64,000 bases of DNA from Nemophila menziesii (GCA_029959085.1 JARWIR010000024.1:13256296-13320295), one strand, 5' to 3'. Shown: positions 1 to 11,453, counted from the stretch's first letter. Program-made: numbers and translations. Notes: a model not told the origin generated them from the sequence alone.

Positions 1-32
1 GAAATCTTCTATTTAGTGACTGGATGGCTATG

Positions 33-501
33 TTGTAGATCTCGGTCCTGCGGCCTAGGCGGTCGACCGGGGCCTAGCGCCCAGCCAGGATTACATGGGG
101 CCTAGGCGGAATTAGACAGTTTTGAATCCCGTTGTATAATTTTGTATATTTAGTAATATATACGTAGTAATCATAAAAAATTTCACATTTAAAATCAGCA
201 AATTCATCTAACAACACTACAGTATATATAAAAATACTAAAATTTGAGTTATAATATAGATTCAAGAATTCTTTAGACAAAGAAAAAAATAAAAAGAAGG
301 CCTATGCGACAATATTGCTATTAATCGGCGCCTATGCGGTCATTTTTTACCATTAATCGGCGCCTAGGTGGGCTAGGCGCCTCTTCCACGGAAACTAAGG
401 CGCTAGGCAAAAATGCCTATGATTTGTATTAAGTGTAAGCGGCTGAGGGGAAGTTGACGCCTAAACGGTGCTTAGGCGCGCTTAGGCGGCGAGATCTACA
501 A
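33..501. mobile_element. Small non-autonomous TIR element rich in GCCTAGGCG motifs
   Basis: The ends are inverted: TTGTAGATCTCG at 33-44 and CGAGATCTACAA at 490-501. The GC-rich motif GCCTAGGCGG and variants (GCGCCTAGG, GCCTATGCGG, CTTAGGCGG) recurs near both ends and in both orientations, on an AT-rich core. Clustered subterminal motifs of this kind are typical of transposase-binding ends in hAT and related DNA transposons. I could not find a clean target-site duplication (the flanks read TGGCTATG and GATAGTCG), so the superfamily is an inference. No coding capacity is seen. Confidence 0.45.
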
Positions 502-1506
502 GATAGTCGAATGGTCTAACCTGAAACTATGATAGCGCATAAAAGGAAGGAATTTTATTGTCATATAATATGGTTACAAGAAATAAAGTTGAATTACTAT
601 TTTTCTTTAGTATGTCGGTAAATTATGTATATTTATATTCAGTAGGTCTTGAAATAGTTTTATTTGGTTAAAAAAATTATCCAATTCCCGATTAAAAAAA
701 AAGTAATGATATATGCCTCGTGCCTGAATGCACCTTAACAAAATTTAATTTTAAAAATTCATAATTAAGTTTTGTTATTCATTTCATATTTACATTTTAT
801 TATTCATTGTTCATAATTTATTGGACAATAAAAAAAAATTACAATAGTAAAAAGTATATGGATAAAAATAAATTATTTTATACAAAGGTGATGATTCATA
901 AGTATTTGTTGTTTTTATTAAATGATACAATTAATTTTAAATAATAGTTTATAGCATGCATAGTGCATATTTGTAGGCATTTGAGCAATTTTAAATTTTC
1001 ACCATATAAAAAAGTATATACTTACGATCAAATTATATTCGATAATGTGGTATATCATCGGTCGGTGTTTTAATATATGTAATATGTTATGGTCGGTGTT
1101 AATCTAATGTAAGAACAAAATTAACTGTCTTACTATATCATCGAATGACTCGTTCTCATGTGCGTCTTTTCTGAGTTGTGTAACTGATTTCTTAATTCAC
1201 AACTTTGCTTTCTGATAAATTTTCATGTATTTGTTTTTAGCTTGTTATAGTATGATATTTTAGAGTCTCTATTTTGCTTAGTAACCATTTATTTACATGT
1301 TTAATATAGAAGAGACTATGTGTGTGAAAGTCTTGTGGATTTGTTGGATAAAATTAGATGATCAAGCTCAGTTGATGAAGAAATATCTTCATTATCTCTT
1401 AGGTTTATTCTTTTTTTTTTTGATTTAATTGCACTATAGGTCTCTTGTTAATTGCTCCCTCTATACTATTTTTATGTAATGGAGGAATGGAATGCAAAGA
1501 TAGATA
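502..1506. other. AT-rich spacer
   Basis: About 1 kb of AT-rich sequence without a convincing ORF, splice-supported exon or repeat boundary. It ends at the probable target site of the LINE. Confidence 0.5.
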
Positions 1507-4500
1507 TTTTTTTTTTGGACAATAAAAGGCGCCCAAGGCACCAAACAAAAGAAAGAAATTAACCTATTCCTAATTTTTCTAGTCTAGCTGCCGCATCAAA
1601 AATACTAAACGTCTCTAGACGTCTAGACATAGCCCTGTGCCTAGCTTCCTTTGCAAGCTTGTCCGCTTTTCCATTGAGCTTCCTACTGATGTGGTAAAAA
1701 GAAACCTGCCCAATTTCCCTAGCTTTGCGAACAATTTTGCGTAGAATAGGTTGGATATTCCAACGAGCTGCTGACACTTGCTTAATATCTTGAATAACCT
1801 CAAGGTTATCTGATAGGATGATCTTATTATTACTAACAAGGTCACCCCCAAATTCAGTTGCTTTTAGGACTGCATATGCTTCCGCTTCTTCTATCGTGTT
1901 ACATTCTATGTCTTCGCTAAGTTCAAAACTTTTGTTTTCCTGTTTGTCTAATCCCACTATTGCAATTCCTGTTGGCTCCCATTTGTTGGAAAAAGATGCA
2001 TCGCAGTAAATTTTTATATCAGCTTCTTGAAGATCTGGGATTGAGGTTTCCTCTTCTGTGTCTTTATTCGTCGATTTTTTAAGAGTAGTCTCCCTCCAGT
2101 TAATTCCATGAAGATCTTGCATAAGTTTTGTCGTTGCTATATTAACTCCCGTTCCATTAATCACTGTTCCTTCATGCATTGCTTTCATTTTTCCTTTCCA
2201 TATATTCCATAGGGTTATCATAATGGTATCCTTGACTATATTCTCGTCCCATCCTCCATCGACGAACGTTTTAATGATTTTTATGAACCAATCTTCAAAT
2301 TTGTCCTCTAGATTCTCAGGAATTCTAATTTGGAGAGGAGAGCCCGCCCAAATATCTTTACATAAGGTACAGGTAAGTAAAAGATGTTCTATATTCTCTT
2401 CTGGGTAATTACACCATAGACAATTTTTGGAGTCTGCACATTTCCTAATATAGAGGTTTGTTCTCGTTGGTATAACATTGTTGCATAAACGCCAAATGAA
2501 CATCTTGATTTTTCTCGGTATGTTCGACCTCCAGATAACCCTCCATATTGGTGAGTCATATTTGGATTTTTGGGTTGCTGTTGTTGGTTTGTTGATGACT
2601 TTTTCATATGTGATAACTTTATATCCAGTTTTTGTGTCATATGTACCATCTTTTGAAAAGGGCCATATGAATTTGTCTTTTGTTTCTATATCTGTATCTT
2701 TTATCCTTCTAATCAGTGGTATCACAGGCTCTGGGAAGATATTGTTTAGGATATCAAGATCCCATTCCGTAGTACCTGTTTTCATTAATTCGTTAACTTT
2801 GTTGAGGGTGGTGCCAGCTGGTTTGTTGATTTCCCATTCTGTGTCAATCCATTTTTCGTTCCAGATATTTGTGTTTTCACCGTTTCCAATCTTTTTTATT
2901 CCATATTTCTTCAGAAAGTCCCTCCCTTCTATTATACTTGCCCAGCTCCAGGTCCTGCTTTGTTTAATTTTACATGTCATGAGGTTAGTCTTATAGAAAT
3001 AAATACCTTTAAGTAGCTTAGCTGCAAGGTTTTCGGTGTCATTCATTAATCTCCAAGCCTGAGTTGCTAAAAGAACTGTATTCATATTTTTGAAATCTTT
3101 GAAACCTAGGCCACCAATCAGTTTACTTATTGTAACTTTTTCCCATGCAAGCCAATGTATTCTGTTTTTTTCTCCCGAGTTCCACCAAAAATTAGAAATA
3201 GCAGATATTAATTTGTTACAAAAAGAAATAGGAAAAGAGAAAATTGACATATAGTAATTAGGAATAGCCTGTAAAACTGCTTTTATTAGCACTTCTTTCC
3301 CTCCTTCTGATAATAACTTTGCCTTCCACCCCTCTGTATTCTTAAAAATTCTCTTTGCTATCCACTCTAATGACTCCACTTTGGATCTCTTGTGGCAGAG
3401 TGGTATACCAAGGTAGAAACCTAGGTCATTTGTCTCTAGAAAATTTAACTCCTTACAAGTTTTAATTCTAAGATCTTCTGAAGTTTCTTTACTAAAAAGG
3501 ACCGCTGATTTGTTGAAATTAATTTTTTGTCCAGACCCGTTACAATAAATGTCGAGGCATTCTTTAAAACTACTAATATCTGTAAGTTCCAGATCTAAGA
3601 AGAACAGCGAATTATCAGCGAAAAGCAGGTGGGAGATGCTGGGGCAGTTCCGGTTGATTTGGATTCCTTTTATCGATTCTTTATTAATGGCATGATCAAT
3701 AATACTAATGAGAGATTCTGTAAGAATAGAGAATAAAAAGGGGGATAGTGGGTCCCCTTGTCTAAGGCCCCTCCCTGAATTGAAGCTATCCAATCTCTCA
3801 CCATTGAGGTTTAAATTAAAAGAGGCCGAAGTTACGCAATTTTTAATCCAATCTATCCATTTACTATTAAAACCTAGTTTTCCTAACACGAGAAATAGAA
3901 AATCCCATCTAACCTGATCGTAAGCTTTTGCCATATCGATTTTTATGGCAGCTAAATGTTTCTTGTTTTTCCTTTTTTTTGTCATAAAGAAAGAAAGTTC
4001 TTGAGCAATGATGATATTATCTTGGATTGCACGTCCTTTAATAAAACCTGCTTGAGTTTGTGAAACTATAACATTCATAATTTCTCTAAGTCTATTAGAT
4101 AATATTTTCGTAATAATTTTATAGATGAAGTTAACACAAGATATGGGTCTAAAATCTCCCAAGTTTTCCTGTGTTTCCCCTTTTGGGATAAGGGTGATTA
4201 GGGTATCATTAATCTTCCTTAGAGAGCAATTGTTGTTGAAAAAATCAATAATAACAGTCATAACATCATCTTTAATAATATCCCAAAATTCTTTGTAAAA
4301 ATTACCGTTAAGGCCGTCAGGGCCCGGTGCTTTGGAAGAAGAGAGTTCATTAATGGCTTTTTCAACTTCTTGTAAGTCTGGTGTTTTAGTTAAGTTTTCA
4401 TTCATTTGTTCTGTAACTTTTGGTCGGATATATTTTATAGCCCTATCCATATTTTCCGTAGAGCAAGTTTCTTCTTTAAATAGATTTTTATAGTAATCTT

Positions 4501-6049
4501 GAAAACTCTCTTTGATCTCATCTGTATTCTCTTTCCATATTCCTTCCTTATCCTTAATTCTTGTTATTCTATTAAATTTCCTTCTTTGGATAGTTGCTAA
4601 GTGAAAAAAATTTGTGTTTTTGTCCCCAAAGGTTAGCCAGTTAACCCTGGCCCTGTCACTCCAATATTTTTCTTCTCTATTGTATTCGATTTTTATTTGT
4701 TCTTTAATTCTATTTTCTTCCTCCGCACACTTAGTTAAATCTAATTTGGAGTTATTGAGGCTAATGAGTTTGTTTTGTAGTTTCTTAATTGTTATATCAT
4801 GGTTTTTAAAATTTTTATAGCTCCATTTTATAAGGTTTTCTTTAGTATGTTCCCTTTTCTTTAAGAATTTAGTGATTGGGGGGTTAATGTTAGGAATTCT
4901 CCAACTTTTATCGACTATTTCTCTACAACTATTATCTTCTAACCACCTAGTTTCGAATTTAAAGTACTTTTTTCCAATTTTCATATTAATATCATAATAT
5001 AGGACAAGAGGAGAGTGATCCGACCCTATAGCTGGTGGCACGAATATTTCTGCGCGTGGGAACTTCTCCATCCACTCGTAAGTAGCGAGCCCTCGATCGA
5101 TTTTTGTTTTAACTAACTTCCCATCTTCTAATCTGTTAGACCATGTAAAAAAACATCCATTAGACTTTATTTCGATAAGGGAATTTTGGTAAGTAAATTC
5201 CTTAAAGTTATTAATACGATCTAAATTTGGAGGGTTTTTGCTCAATTTTTCAGTCACATTGAGTATTTCATTAAAGTCCCCAACTATAGTCCATGGTTGT
5301 GTTATATCTTTACTCCAGTTTGTTATTTCTTTCCAAATTTGTGTTCTATGATAAAAATCATTAGGAGCATGTACGAAAATCATATAATAGGAAAAACTAA
5401 TTTCATTAATGCAAACGATAACATAAAAGGAACAACTAAACACTACACTAAGCCGAACAAAATCATGCCACAAAATAAGGAAACCCCCTGAATGAAATGC
5501 TGATCCAGTGGGGTCCACACAAAACTTGTTACCAAAACCCAACTTCGAAACAATGTCTTGAGAGTCTGTCTCTCTCAACATTGTTTCACAAAAAGCAACC
5601 AACCCTGGCCTGAACTGTTTCACCATCGAGCTGATCCTGGAGAATGTCAAGGGTGCTCGAATGCCCTGGACATTCCAAAATATTGTCGTCATTTTGCTTT
5701 TGCGGCTTTTTTGGAGTAGCCGCCTCCAGCTTTTCCTTTGCTATTCTCTTCCTCCTCTTCTACAGCATCAGTGTAATTGAAATTCATATCATGATCTTCG
5801 CCACCACCTTCATAATCTTTCTCAAAATAGTTCTCACTGTTTTCATAGCTACCTTCTTTTTCTTCTTCAAGTTCAAATTGCGAATCATATTCGTCTATCA
5901 TTTTCGAGATATCACCATCATTTTTTGATCCTTCATGTAGTGATTCTTCTTCAATTTCTTTTTCTTTCACGTTCTCAAGCACACTATACCTGTTATTATT
6001 CACTAAATAGTTTGTAAATGTCCAAGATTGTTTATAAAATAATATAATT
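1507..6049 (-). mobile_element. 5'-truncated L1-type LINE retrotransposon
   Basis: On the minus strand this region holds the end of ORF1, a complete ORF2, a short 3' UTR and a poly-A tail (a run of T at 1507-1516 on the plus strand). The flanks may form an imperfect target-site duplication: TGCAAAGATAGAT just left of the tail (1493-1505) and TGCAAAAGATATCGAT at the 5' side (6050-6065). The domain order APE endonuclease, reverse transcriptase, zf-RVT-like region and RNase H matches plant L1-clade LINEs. The 5' part, including most of ORF1, is missing, as expected from incomplete reverse transcription. Confidence 0.88.
1559..5692 (-). CDS. LINE ORF2: AP endonuclease / reverse transcriptase / RNase H
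   Basis: An uninterrupted 1377-residue ORF. An exonuclease-endonuclease-phosphatase domain occupies about residues 1-235: N7 in WNVQG, E36 in FCETM, GDFNE, and the SDH pair D225/H226. The reverse transcriptase spans roughly residues 450-750, with the first catalytic aspartate D586 in KIDMAKAYDQ. The second catalytic box reads FADN (D693, N694), where active LINEs have FADD. After that come a zf-RVT-like region with IWR...NNVIPT and a CLWC...HLLLTC cysteine-histidine cluster, and a C-terminal RNase H from about residue 1226 (D1231 in CDAS, E in EEAEAYAVL, D in LSDNLE, D in GKADKLA). The ORF1 stop and the ORF2 start share the sequence ATGA. Nick formation may still be encoded, but loss of the second aspartate predicts a dead or crippled polymerase. 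Confidence 0.93.
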   Translation of the reverse strand: MTTIFWNVQGIRAPLTFSRISSMVKQFRPGLVAFCETMLRETDSQDIVSKLGFGNKFCVDPTGSAFHSGGFLILWHDFVRLSVVFSCSFYVIVCINEISFSYYMIFVHAPNDFYHRTQIWKEITNWSKDITQPWTIVGDFNEILNVTEKLSKNPPNLDRINNFKEFTYQNSLIEIKSNGCFFTWSNRLEDGKLVKTKIDRGLATYEWMEKFPRAEIFVPPAIGSDHSPLVLYYDINMKIGKKYFKFETRWLEDNSCREIVDKSWRIPNINPPITKFLKKREHTKENLIKWSYKNFKNHDITIKKLQNKLISLNNSKLDLTKCAEEENRIKEQIKIEYNREEKYWSDRARVNWLTFGDKNTNFFHLATIQRRKFNRITRIKDKEGIWKENTDEIKESFQDYYKNLFKEETCSTENMDRAIKYIRPKVTEQMNENLTKTPDLQEVEKAINELSSSKAPGPDGLNGNFYKEFWDIIKDDVMTVIIDFFNNNCSLRKINDTLITLIPKGETQENLGDFRPISCVNFIYKIITKILSNRLREIMNVIVSQTQAGFIKGRAIQDNIIIAQELSFFMTKKRKNKKHLAAIKIDMAKAYDQVRWDFLFLVLGKLGFNSKWIDWIKNCVTSASFNLNLNGERLDSFNSGRGLRQGDPLSPFLFSILTESLISIIDHAINKESIKGIQINRNCPSISHLLFADNSLFFLDLELTDISSFKECLDIYCNGSGQKINFNKSAVLFSKETSEDLRIKTCKELNFLETNDLGFYLGIPLCHKRSKVESLEWIAKRIFKNTEGWKAKLLSEGGKEVLIKAVLQAIPNYYMSIFSFPISFCNKLISAISNFWWNSGEKNRIHWLAWEKVTISKLIGGLGFKDFKNMNTVLLATQAWRLMNDTENLAAKLLKGIYFYKTNLMTCKIKQSRTWSWASIIEGRDFLKKYGIKKIGNGENTNIWNEKWIDTEWEINKPAGTTLNKVNELMKTGTTEWDLDILNNIFPEPVIPLIRRIKDTDIETKDKFIWPFSKDGTYDTKTGYKVITYEKVINKPTTATQKSKYDSPIWRVIWRSNIPRKIKMFIWRLCNNVIPTRTNLYIRKCADSKNCLWCNYPEENIEHLLLTCTLCKDIWAGSPLQIRIPENLEDKFEDWFIKIIKTFVDGGWDENIVKDTIMITLWNIWKGKMKAMHEGTVINGTGVNIATTKLMQDLHGINWRETTLKKSTNKDTEEETSIPDLQEADIKIYCDASFSNKWEPTGIAIVGLDKQENKSFELSEDIECNTIEEAEAYAVLKATEFGGDLVSNNKIILSDNLEVIQDIKQVSAARWNIQPILRKIVRKAREIGQVSFYHISRKLNGKADKLAKEARHRAMSRRLETFSIFDAAARLEKLGIG

Positions 6050-6054
6050 TGCAA
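5689..6054 (-). pseudogene. LINE ORF1, C-terminal fragment
   Basis: About 120 residues are open in frame up to the ORF2 overlap, with no ATG at the 5' side (the first codon is TTG), so this is the tail of a longer protein. It is strongly acidic (runs of E and D) and ends with a small basic GGGYSKKAAKAK segment. Plant L1 ORF1 proteins carry an N-terminal DUF4283-like RNA-binding domain and a CCHC knuckle. Neither is present here, in line with 5' truncation of the element. Assignment rests on position and the stop/start overlap, not on a recognised domain. Confidence 0.65.
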
Positions 6055-6065
6055 AAGATATCGAT

Positions 6066-6690
6066 TGTGGCGGATGACAATAATATTTTTCTCTCTCTCT
6101 CTCTATATATATATAGTGATATCTAATCTAGGTTGAATATCATTTTTCTGACACGTCACATTACGAGTATTAGCTTTTAAAGATCAAACTGTCCTAAACT
6201 TAAAGAGCTTAGTTACCTTGATTGAGTCATGTGAAGAAGAGTATATAAGGTTTAAGTTTGACTTTGTACAGGTGCTACACTCTTTTTCTTTTTCAAATAT
6301 TTTACAAAACTAACGTTTCAATCCCTTATCTTTTGATTTTGTGACAAAAGGGACTAACGATGTAATCAATTAGTCGGACCTTATGTTTGTTTATCTTTCT
6401 TCTTGTTACAACACGACTCTGATAATGCTACTTTTCTCGTTGTTTCAAAATTCATTCATAGATATACCAATACCACTACAAATGAAAAACATATTATACA
6501 GTGTAACATATTATTAAGGAAGGATATACATGATTAAGAGCGGGGACTCCAAGGTGAACTTCCTTAAAAATCCTAGACTAACATGCCAAAACTCAAGATT
6601 TTCTATGATTTACCCTTCTATTTATCATCTACCATGTAACTCATTTAAGTTATCTCTAACAGCCAAACACTTCAAGATAGTGATATGGGG
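6066..6690. other. Spacer without a recognisable gene
   Basis: AT-rich sequence with a short CT/TA microsatellite near 6090-6115. No ORF or splice pattern that I would defend. It ends at the ACGAC target duplication of the next LTR. Confidence 0.4.
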
Positions 6691-7611
6691 ACGACTGGTG
6701 GGCCCAAAGGTGTGATATATAAATGATAATAAAATCAAAATCACACATACCTTGGAAAACCCACTAGAAACTCTCCGCAAGTGCATAGATTGTTCACAAG
6801 TAATAGTAAGTAAGTAAAAGTTTGTTCTCAGGAATTTAGGTAGTTAGCACAAACTCGTGTTTAGTATAAGTGTATATATGTTTTTGATTAAAAGATAAAA
6901 TAAAATAAATATTTGTTTTGCTCGAATAATAAAATAAATATGCAAAGAATTATAGCTTAGGATTACAAGTATACGCCTATCTTACTAAGTCGCCATTCTA
7001 TTTACAGTGATGAATTGAGCAAATTTAAGTATTCAGGATTCTATAATCCCTCTAACTCCCGTCAGGGTATCTTAGAAGGAAACCTCAACACTACCAAAGG
7101 ACTTGGGTAAAGGGAGATTGCGTAATGATTGGTGGTTAAATCTTACCCTACTGGCTATCTAGTTAGGCAAGACTGTCAAGACCACTACCGCACACTAGAC
7201 GAATATGATGTGTTTCCGTCCCTAAACCCCCGTTGGGTGATAGTATAGGTGAATTAGGTAAAACTAGAGGTGTACAGGCTCTAACAAGTTTAATTAAAAC
7301 CATTCATAATACAGTGATAAATTAGATTCTCAGCTCAATTAAATTCAATCTTAAATAATAATAGAAATCAACAGTTAAATAAAATGCAAACGAAGCTATG
7401 GAAAATTTAAAGCAAAATAAAATTAAAGAATAAGAATATTTTAAATATGGTTAGGTCAATGATATGTAACTAATTACCCTAATGATAGAGACACAGAGAT
7501 GCAGAATTGATGATGTGATGCTCCATCTCTGTTACTTCCTCTCTAGGTCGACTTTTTCTCGAATTCTTGTAAAGGCTGCTCAATGGAATGGCAAGGACCA
7601 CTCCCTATGTC

Positions 7612-7679
7612 ACACACACACACATACACACACACACATACACACACACACAAACACACACACATATATATATATATAT
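7612..7679. repeat. (CA)n-(TA)n microsatellite
   Basis: A run of CACACA with TA interruptions passes into ATATAT just before a GGATTATTGCCC segment. It lies inside the solo LTR and is likely polymorphic. Confidence 0.9.
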
Positions 7680-7926
7680 GGATTATTGCCCAAGAAACAC
7701 CTCAAGTTAGAATTAATTCCCTCTCACCCCAACCATCATTTTTTTGCCCATAAAAGGCCACATATATTTTGTTTTTTCCTTTTCTTTCCCATAAAAAGAG
7801 TCGTTTGAGTTATGGGAAGCTTCCCATAACTCAAACTTTGAGTAATGGGAAGCTTCCTATTACTCGTTGTTCTTTAAAGAAGAGGACAAGGGTGTAAGGT
7901 GGAAGGTGCCTATTGGGAATTAACCC

Positions 7927-8029
<103 letters not shown>

Positions 8030-8557
8030 GGAAAAAAATATAGGTTATGTGTTAGGTTTTAGAGGTCTAGTCCAACTCAAACATGTTTTCCTTAGAAATT
8101 GGATTGTTGGCCCATAGAGTTTGTAAAATTCATATCTCTTTCGTTACAGCTCCAAATCATGAACCGCCTACCTTAACTAGATATAAAAGGGTTCCTTTAA
8201 TTTCTCCGTTGATTTCACGTGGCATTAAAAATACTCCACTTTCCAAATTTGTCTGACGCTTTTACACTTTCTAAAAACGACTTTCTTTGTCCTTTAACTC
8301 TTGATTTTGGATTTGATCTCCTTTCCTCGATTTCTTCATATTGCTTTGGCATCTAATATCACCCTTTTATCTAATAGATTCACACTTAACAAACAAATTA
8401 TACCTTAAATGCTCTAAAAGTAACAAATCTCCAAAACAAGGCAAGAAACGAGAAACTATAAAATGACATGAAAAATCCCGCAACTAAACACACAATGCAC
8501 CTACAATGATGTCTCATGACTATACTATTTTATCACATAAATAGAAAAATCAACAAC

Positions 8558-9298
8558 TTAATATCATTATCCATAAGTAAAAATTTACTAATCCTACTCT
8601 TGCAATTACATTAAGAAAAACAAGGACATGAGTTTTCACTCATTTAACCAAAAATGGCTCTAAATAATTTATATATGAAATTTGTACCCCACACAGCTTT
8701 CTTGGCTCTACATGTCACCGCAACGGAAAGCAAACTTTTTTTTGTATGATTTTAAAAAGATTAAGTCCTCTTCTCTACATAAAACTGATAGTCCATTACT
8801 ACCCCAAACTAAGCATAATTTTTCTTACGCTTCTCCACAATTAAAGTTGTTGTCTTATAATATATAGTTGTTATCACAGAATCTGGATTTGGAATCGAAA
8901 CAAAAGTATTGAGAGACACATAAGTTGAACGCCGAACCTGGTTGTATGAGATACTAATTAGAAGCACTCCATAAAAATAATTATAATTGCACTATTAGTC
9001 CCTATATTAAATAATACAAATAGAGGAAGAACTACCCGCGCACCGGTTACCGCCGCTTCATCAGAGCTAAGAAAAGCATCAATGAGGTCCACATCCACTT
9101 TCAATTTCCGCTTGTAAGTAAAACTCAAAAGATTAGTAAAAAAAATTGTAATGGTAATAAGTAATATATAATAACGTTCTTGAGAATTGTGGATGTAAGA
9201 ATTGGTGCATCTAAATGAAATTACGTTTTGGATGATCTAAATGAGCCCAAGTTATTTTACATTGCATCTTCCTGGGACATCACTCCTTGAAGAGATTA
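8558..9298. other. Spacer with one exon-like island on the minus strand
   Basis: Mostly AT-rich. The stretch 9028-9115 is more GC-rich. On the minus strand it reads as an open segment (KLKVDVDLIDAFLSSDEAAV) between a possible acceptor (CTTACAAG) and a possible donor (GTAGTT). I do not recognise it, and no partner exon was found, so it may be a gene fragment or chance. Confidence 0.25.
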
Positions 9299-9635
9299 TG
9301 TTTAATAAGATCTTTTTTAAATGATGTTGTGAGATATTTAAATTAAGTGAGATATTTAAATAAGGGGAAGAGAAAAAAGAGAAGAGAGAAATAATATATT
9401 ATTCATAAAGAGAGCCATAATGCTAAAGAACAATAGAATACTAAAGACTAAATTGTGAATTATGTTGATGATCTAATCCAATAGAATGAGTCCTACTTAT
9501 AGGACTAACTACTTGGTGAACAAGAAAGGTAAAACTATGCTAAATAGGCAACAAATATAATATAGAAATCAACTAGTCCTATAAGGTAATAATATATTAT
9601 GGTAATAATATATTATAATAATAATATATTTAACA
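9299..9635 (-). mobile_element. Retrotransposon LTR fragment with adjacent polypurine tract
   Basis: On the minus strand a purine-rich tract (GAGGGGCGGGGGAGGTG, about 9634-9650) is followed by TGTTAAATATATT, as at the junction between a polypurine tract and a 3' LTR. The other end, TGTTTAATAAG on the plus strand at 9299, gives the matching CA terminus. The AAACTCAAG/CTTGAGTTTG dyad to the right is likely the end of the internal region. No protein-coding remnant was recognised, so the family is not assigned. Confidence 0.4.
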
Positions 9636-9650
9636 CCTCCCCCGCCCCTC

Positions 9651-10097
9651 AAACTCAAGTAGGTCAAAGAGAGAACAACTTGAGTTTGAAATATGGATGT
9701 TGATGATGTATCTTGAGCGTTGTTGACGGAGAAGCATGACAGAGAAGTCGACGCTCTCGATGGTACTCTGACGCTCAATATTAACATTATTGCTAGCGGG
9801 TATTCTTATGACTTACAGAATTATGAAGATTATCCCGACTGTTTAATAACCACAACCAATTTTAGAGAGAAATATAGTATAACGAAATCTGCTACGGAAT
9901 AGGGTATTTATAGGCGTTGCGGATGCGCGCGAAGAATAGGTGTGGTGCGTAGCTTTAGGTAATAATAAGAGCATATTTTAGGTCGTTGCATGTAACTGCC
10001 TCTTGTTGAGTAGTGAACGACTACCCTCGGATAAAACCCTAACCAACCTTGATTTCCCTTGAGAGAGAATATTCCTTCCCCTTCAGCCTTCGGCAAA
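9651..10097. other. Spacer, possibly more retrotransposon internal or LTR sequence
   Basis: No supported gene. GGTATTTATAGGCG near 9903 resembles a reversed LTR TATA box (CTATAAATACC on the minus strand). Short frames here show no recognisable protein. Confidence 0.3.
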
Positions 10098-10105
10098 CAT
10101 ACCTC

Positions 10106-10536
10106 CAGGGACGGAGGCACGTTGGGGAGAGGGGGTCCATGGCCCCCCCTGTTTTTAAAAAAAAAATTATAACTACTTTTAAAAAAAAGTTTATAAGTAA
10201 TTAATCTTAAATACTTTTAAAAAATTTCATTTGGCCCCCCTAACTTTTAAGATCTATTTTGTTAGACTTTAAATTAATTTATTTAATGATTTTTGTTTAT
10301 TTTTTACAACAAATTATGTGTTATTTTGTAAAAAAAAAAAAAATTAGCCGATAATTAATCACAAAAATTAATATACAAACTTATATTGCAATCCTTACAC
10401 AATATATGTACATATAGTGCATTTTTGAATAATATAAGGACCTATTTTACAATTTTTACATAATATATAGACTTATCATGCAAATATGGTAGAAAAAAAA
10501 ATCGAGGGCGATAACACAATTTCCTGGCTCCCCCCT
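10106..10536. mobile_element. Non-autonomous hAT element 1
   Basis: The left end CAGGGACGGAGGCACG is matched by a decayed inverted right end (CTGGCTCCCCCCT). It is flanked by a perfect 8-bp duplication CATACCTC at 10098-10105 and 10537-10544. The interior is AT-rich with C-rich subterminal runs (GGCCCCCC). An 8-bp target duplication with CAGGG-type ends is characteristic of hAT elements. No transposase is present. Confidence 0.7.
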
Positions 10537-10553
10537 CATACCTCATCCTTGGA

Positions 10554-11453
10554 TAGGGATGGCAGTGGTTACGATTTTAATCTGAAACCGACGGATTACC
10601 GAACCGAATAAAAACCGATTATGTAACTGTGGTTAAATCCGTTAGGGTTTGGTTTTAAAAAGTGAAACCGATGGTTAAAACCGTTAGGTTATAGTTTTAG
10701 ATTAAAAAAACCCGAAAAACCGAAATCCGTTATATACTAAAAGCTAAAATCCATGTATTTTTATATTTTGAAGTCCATCTATCTTATAATTTTTTTATTT
10801 TTAATTACCAAAAGGCCAAAAGTCTCAATCCAACTATAGATAAGGATGTAAATGGTTATGGTTTAAAATCAAAATCGATAAAAATTTGAACCAATTAAAA
10901 ATCGATTATGTAACCATAGATAAAACCGTTAGGTTATGGTTCTAAAAAATGCAACCGATGGTTAAATCCTTTAGGTTAAAATAAAAATAAATTCGAATAA
11001 CCAAAAATCCGTTTACTATCATCTATTTTTGTACATTTTATAGTATTATAGTTAAAAAAATATTTTCATATCTCAAAACTAAAATCTAAATATTAGAATT
11101 AACAAAAGAAGTAACAAAAACGTTATTTAATTAAAGATCAACATAATATTTTATATATTGGATATTTGTCATGTATTTGTGATCTTGTTTCAATATTTTT
11201 AATATATTTAGAGAGTTATAGTTTGGCATGTCACAAGAGCGAGGCGAGGTTAGGAATCCTACTGCGCGAGGGACGCCTCGCGAGCCATGTTATGGTTAAA
11301 ATCCGAAAAATTGTTTAAAAAACCGAATCCGAATTATTCGGATATGGGTTAATCCGATGGTTAAATCCGTTAAGGTTTGGTTTTTGATAAATTAAATGGA
11401 TATGGACATGGTTTTGGATTTTTTTGCAATAATCCGATCCGTTGCCATCCCTA
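10554..11453. mobile_element. Non-autonomous hAT element 2
   Basis: Ends TAGGGATGGCA and TGCCATCCCTA are perfect inverted repeats, flanked by the perfect 8-bp duplication TCCTTGGA (10546-10553 and 11454-11461). The interior repeats motifs such as AAACCGATGGTTAAA and CCGTTAGGTT many times in both orientations, which look like subterminal transposase-binding sites. There is no ORF of a transposase. Its left duplication begins one base past the right duplication of hAT element 1. Confidence 0.85.

Noticed and set aside
2478..2996. 172-residue plus-strand frame inside the LINE
   Set aside because: It is the opposite strand of the ORF2 coding sequence. No domain, and the minus-strand protein is clear.
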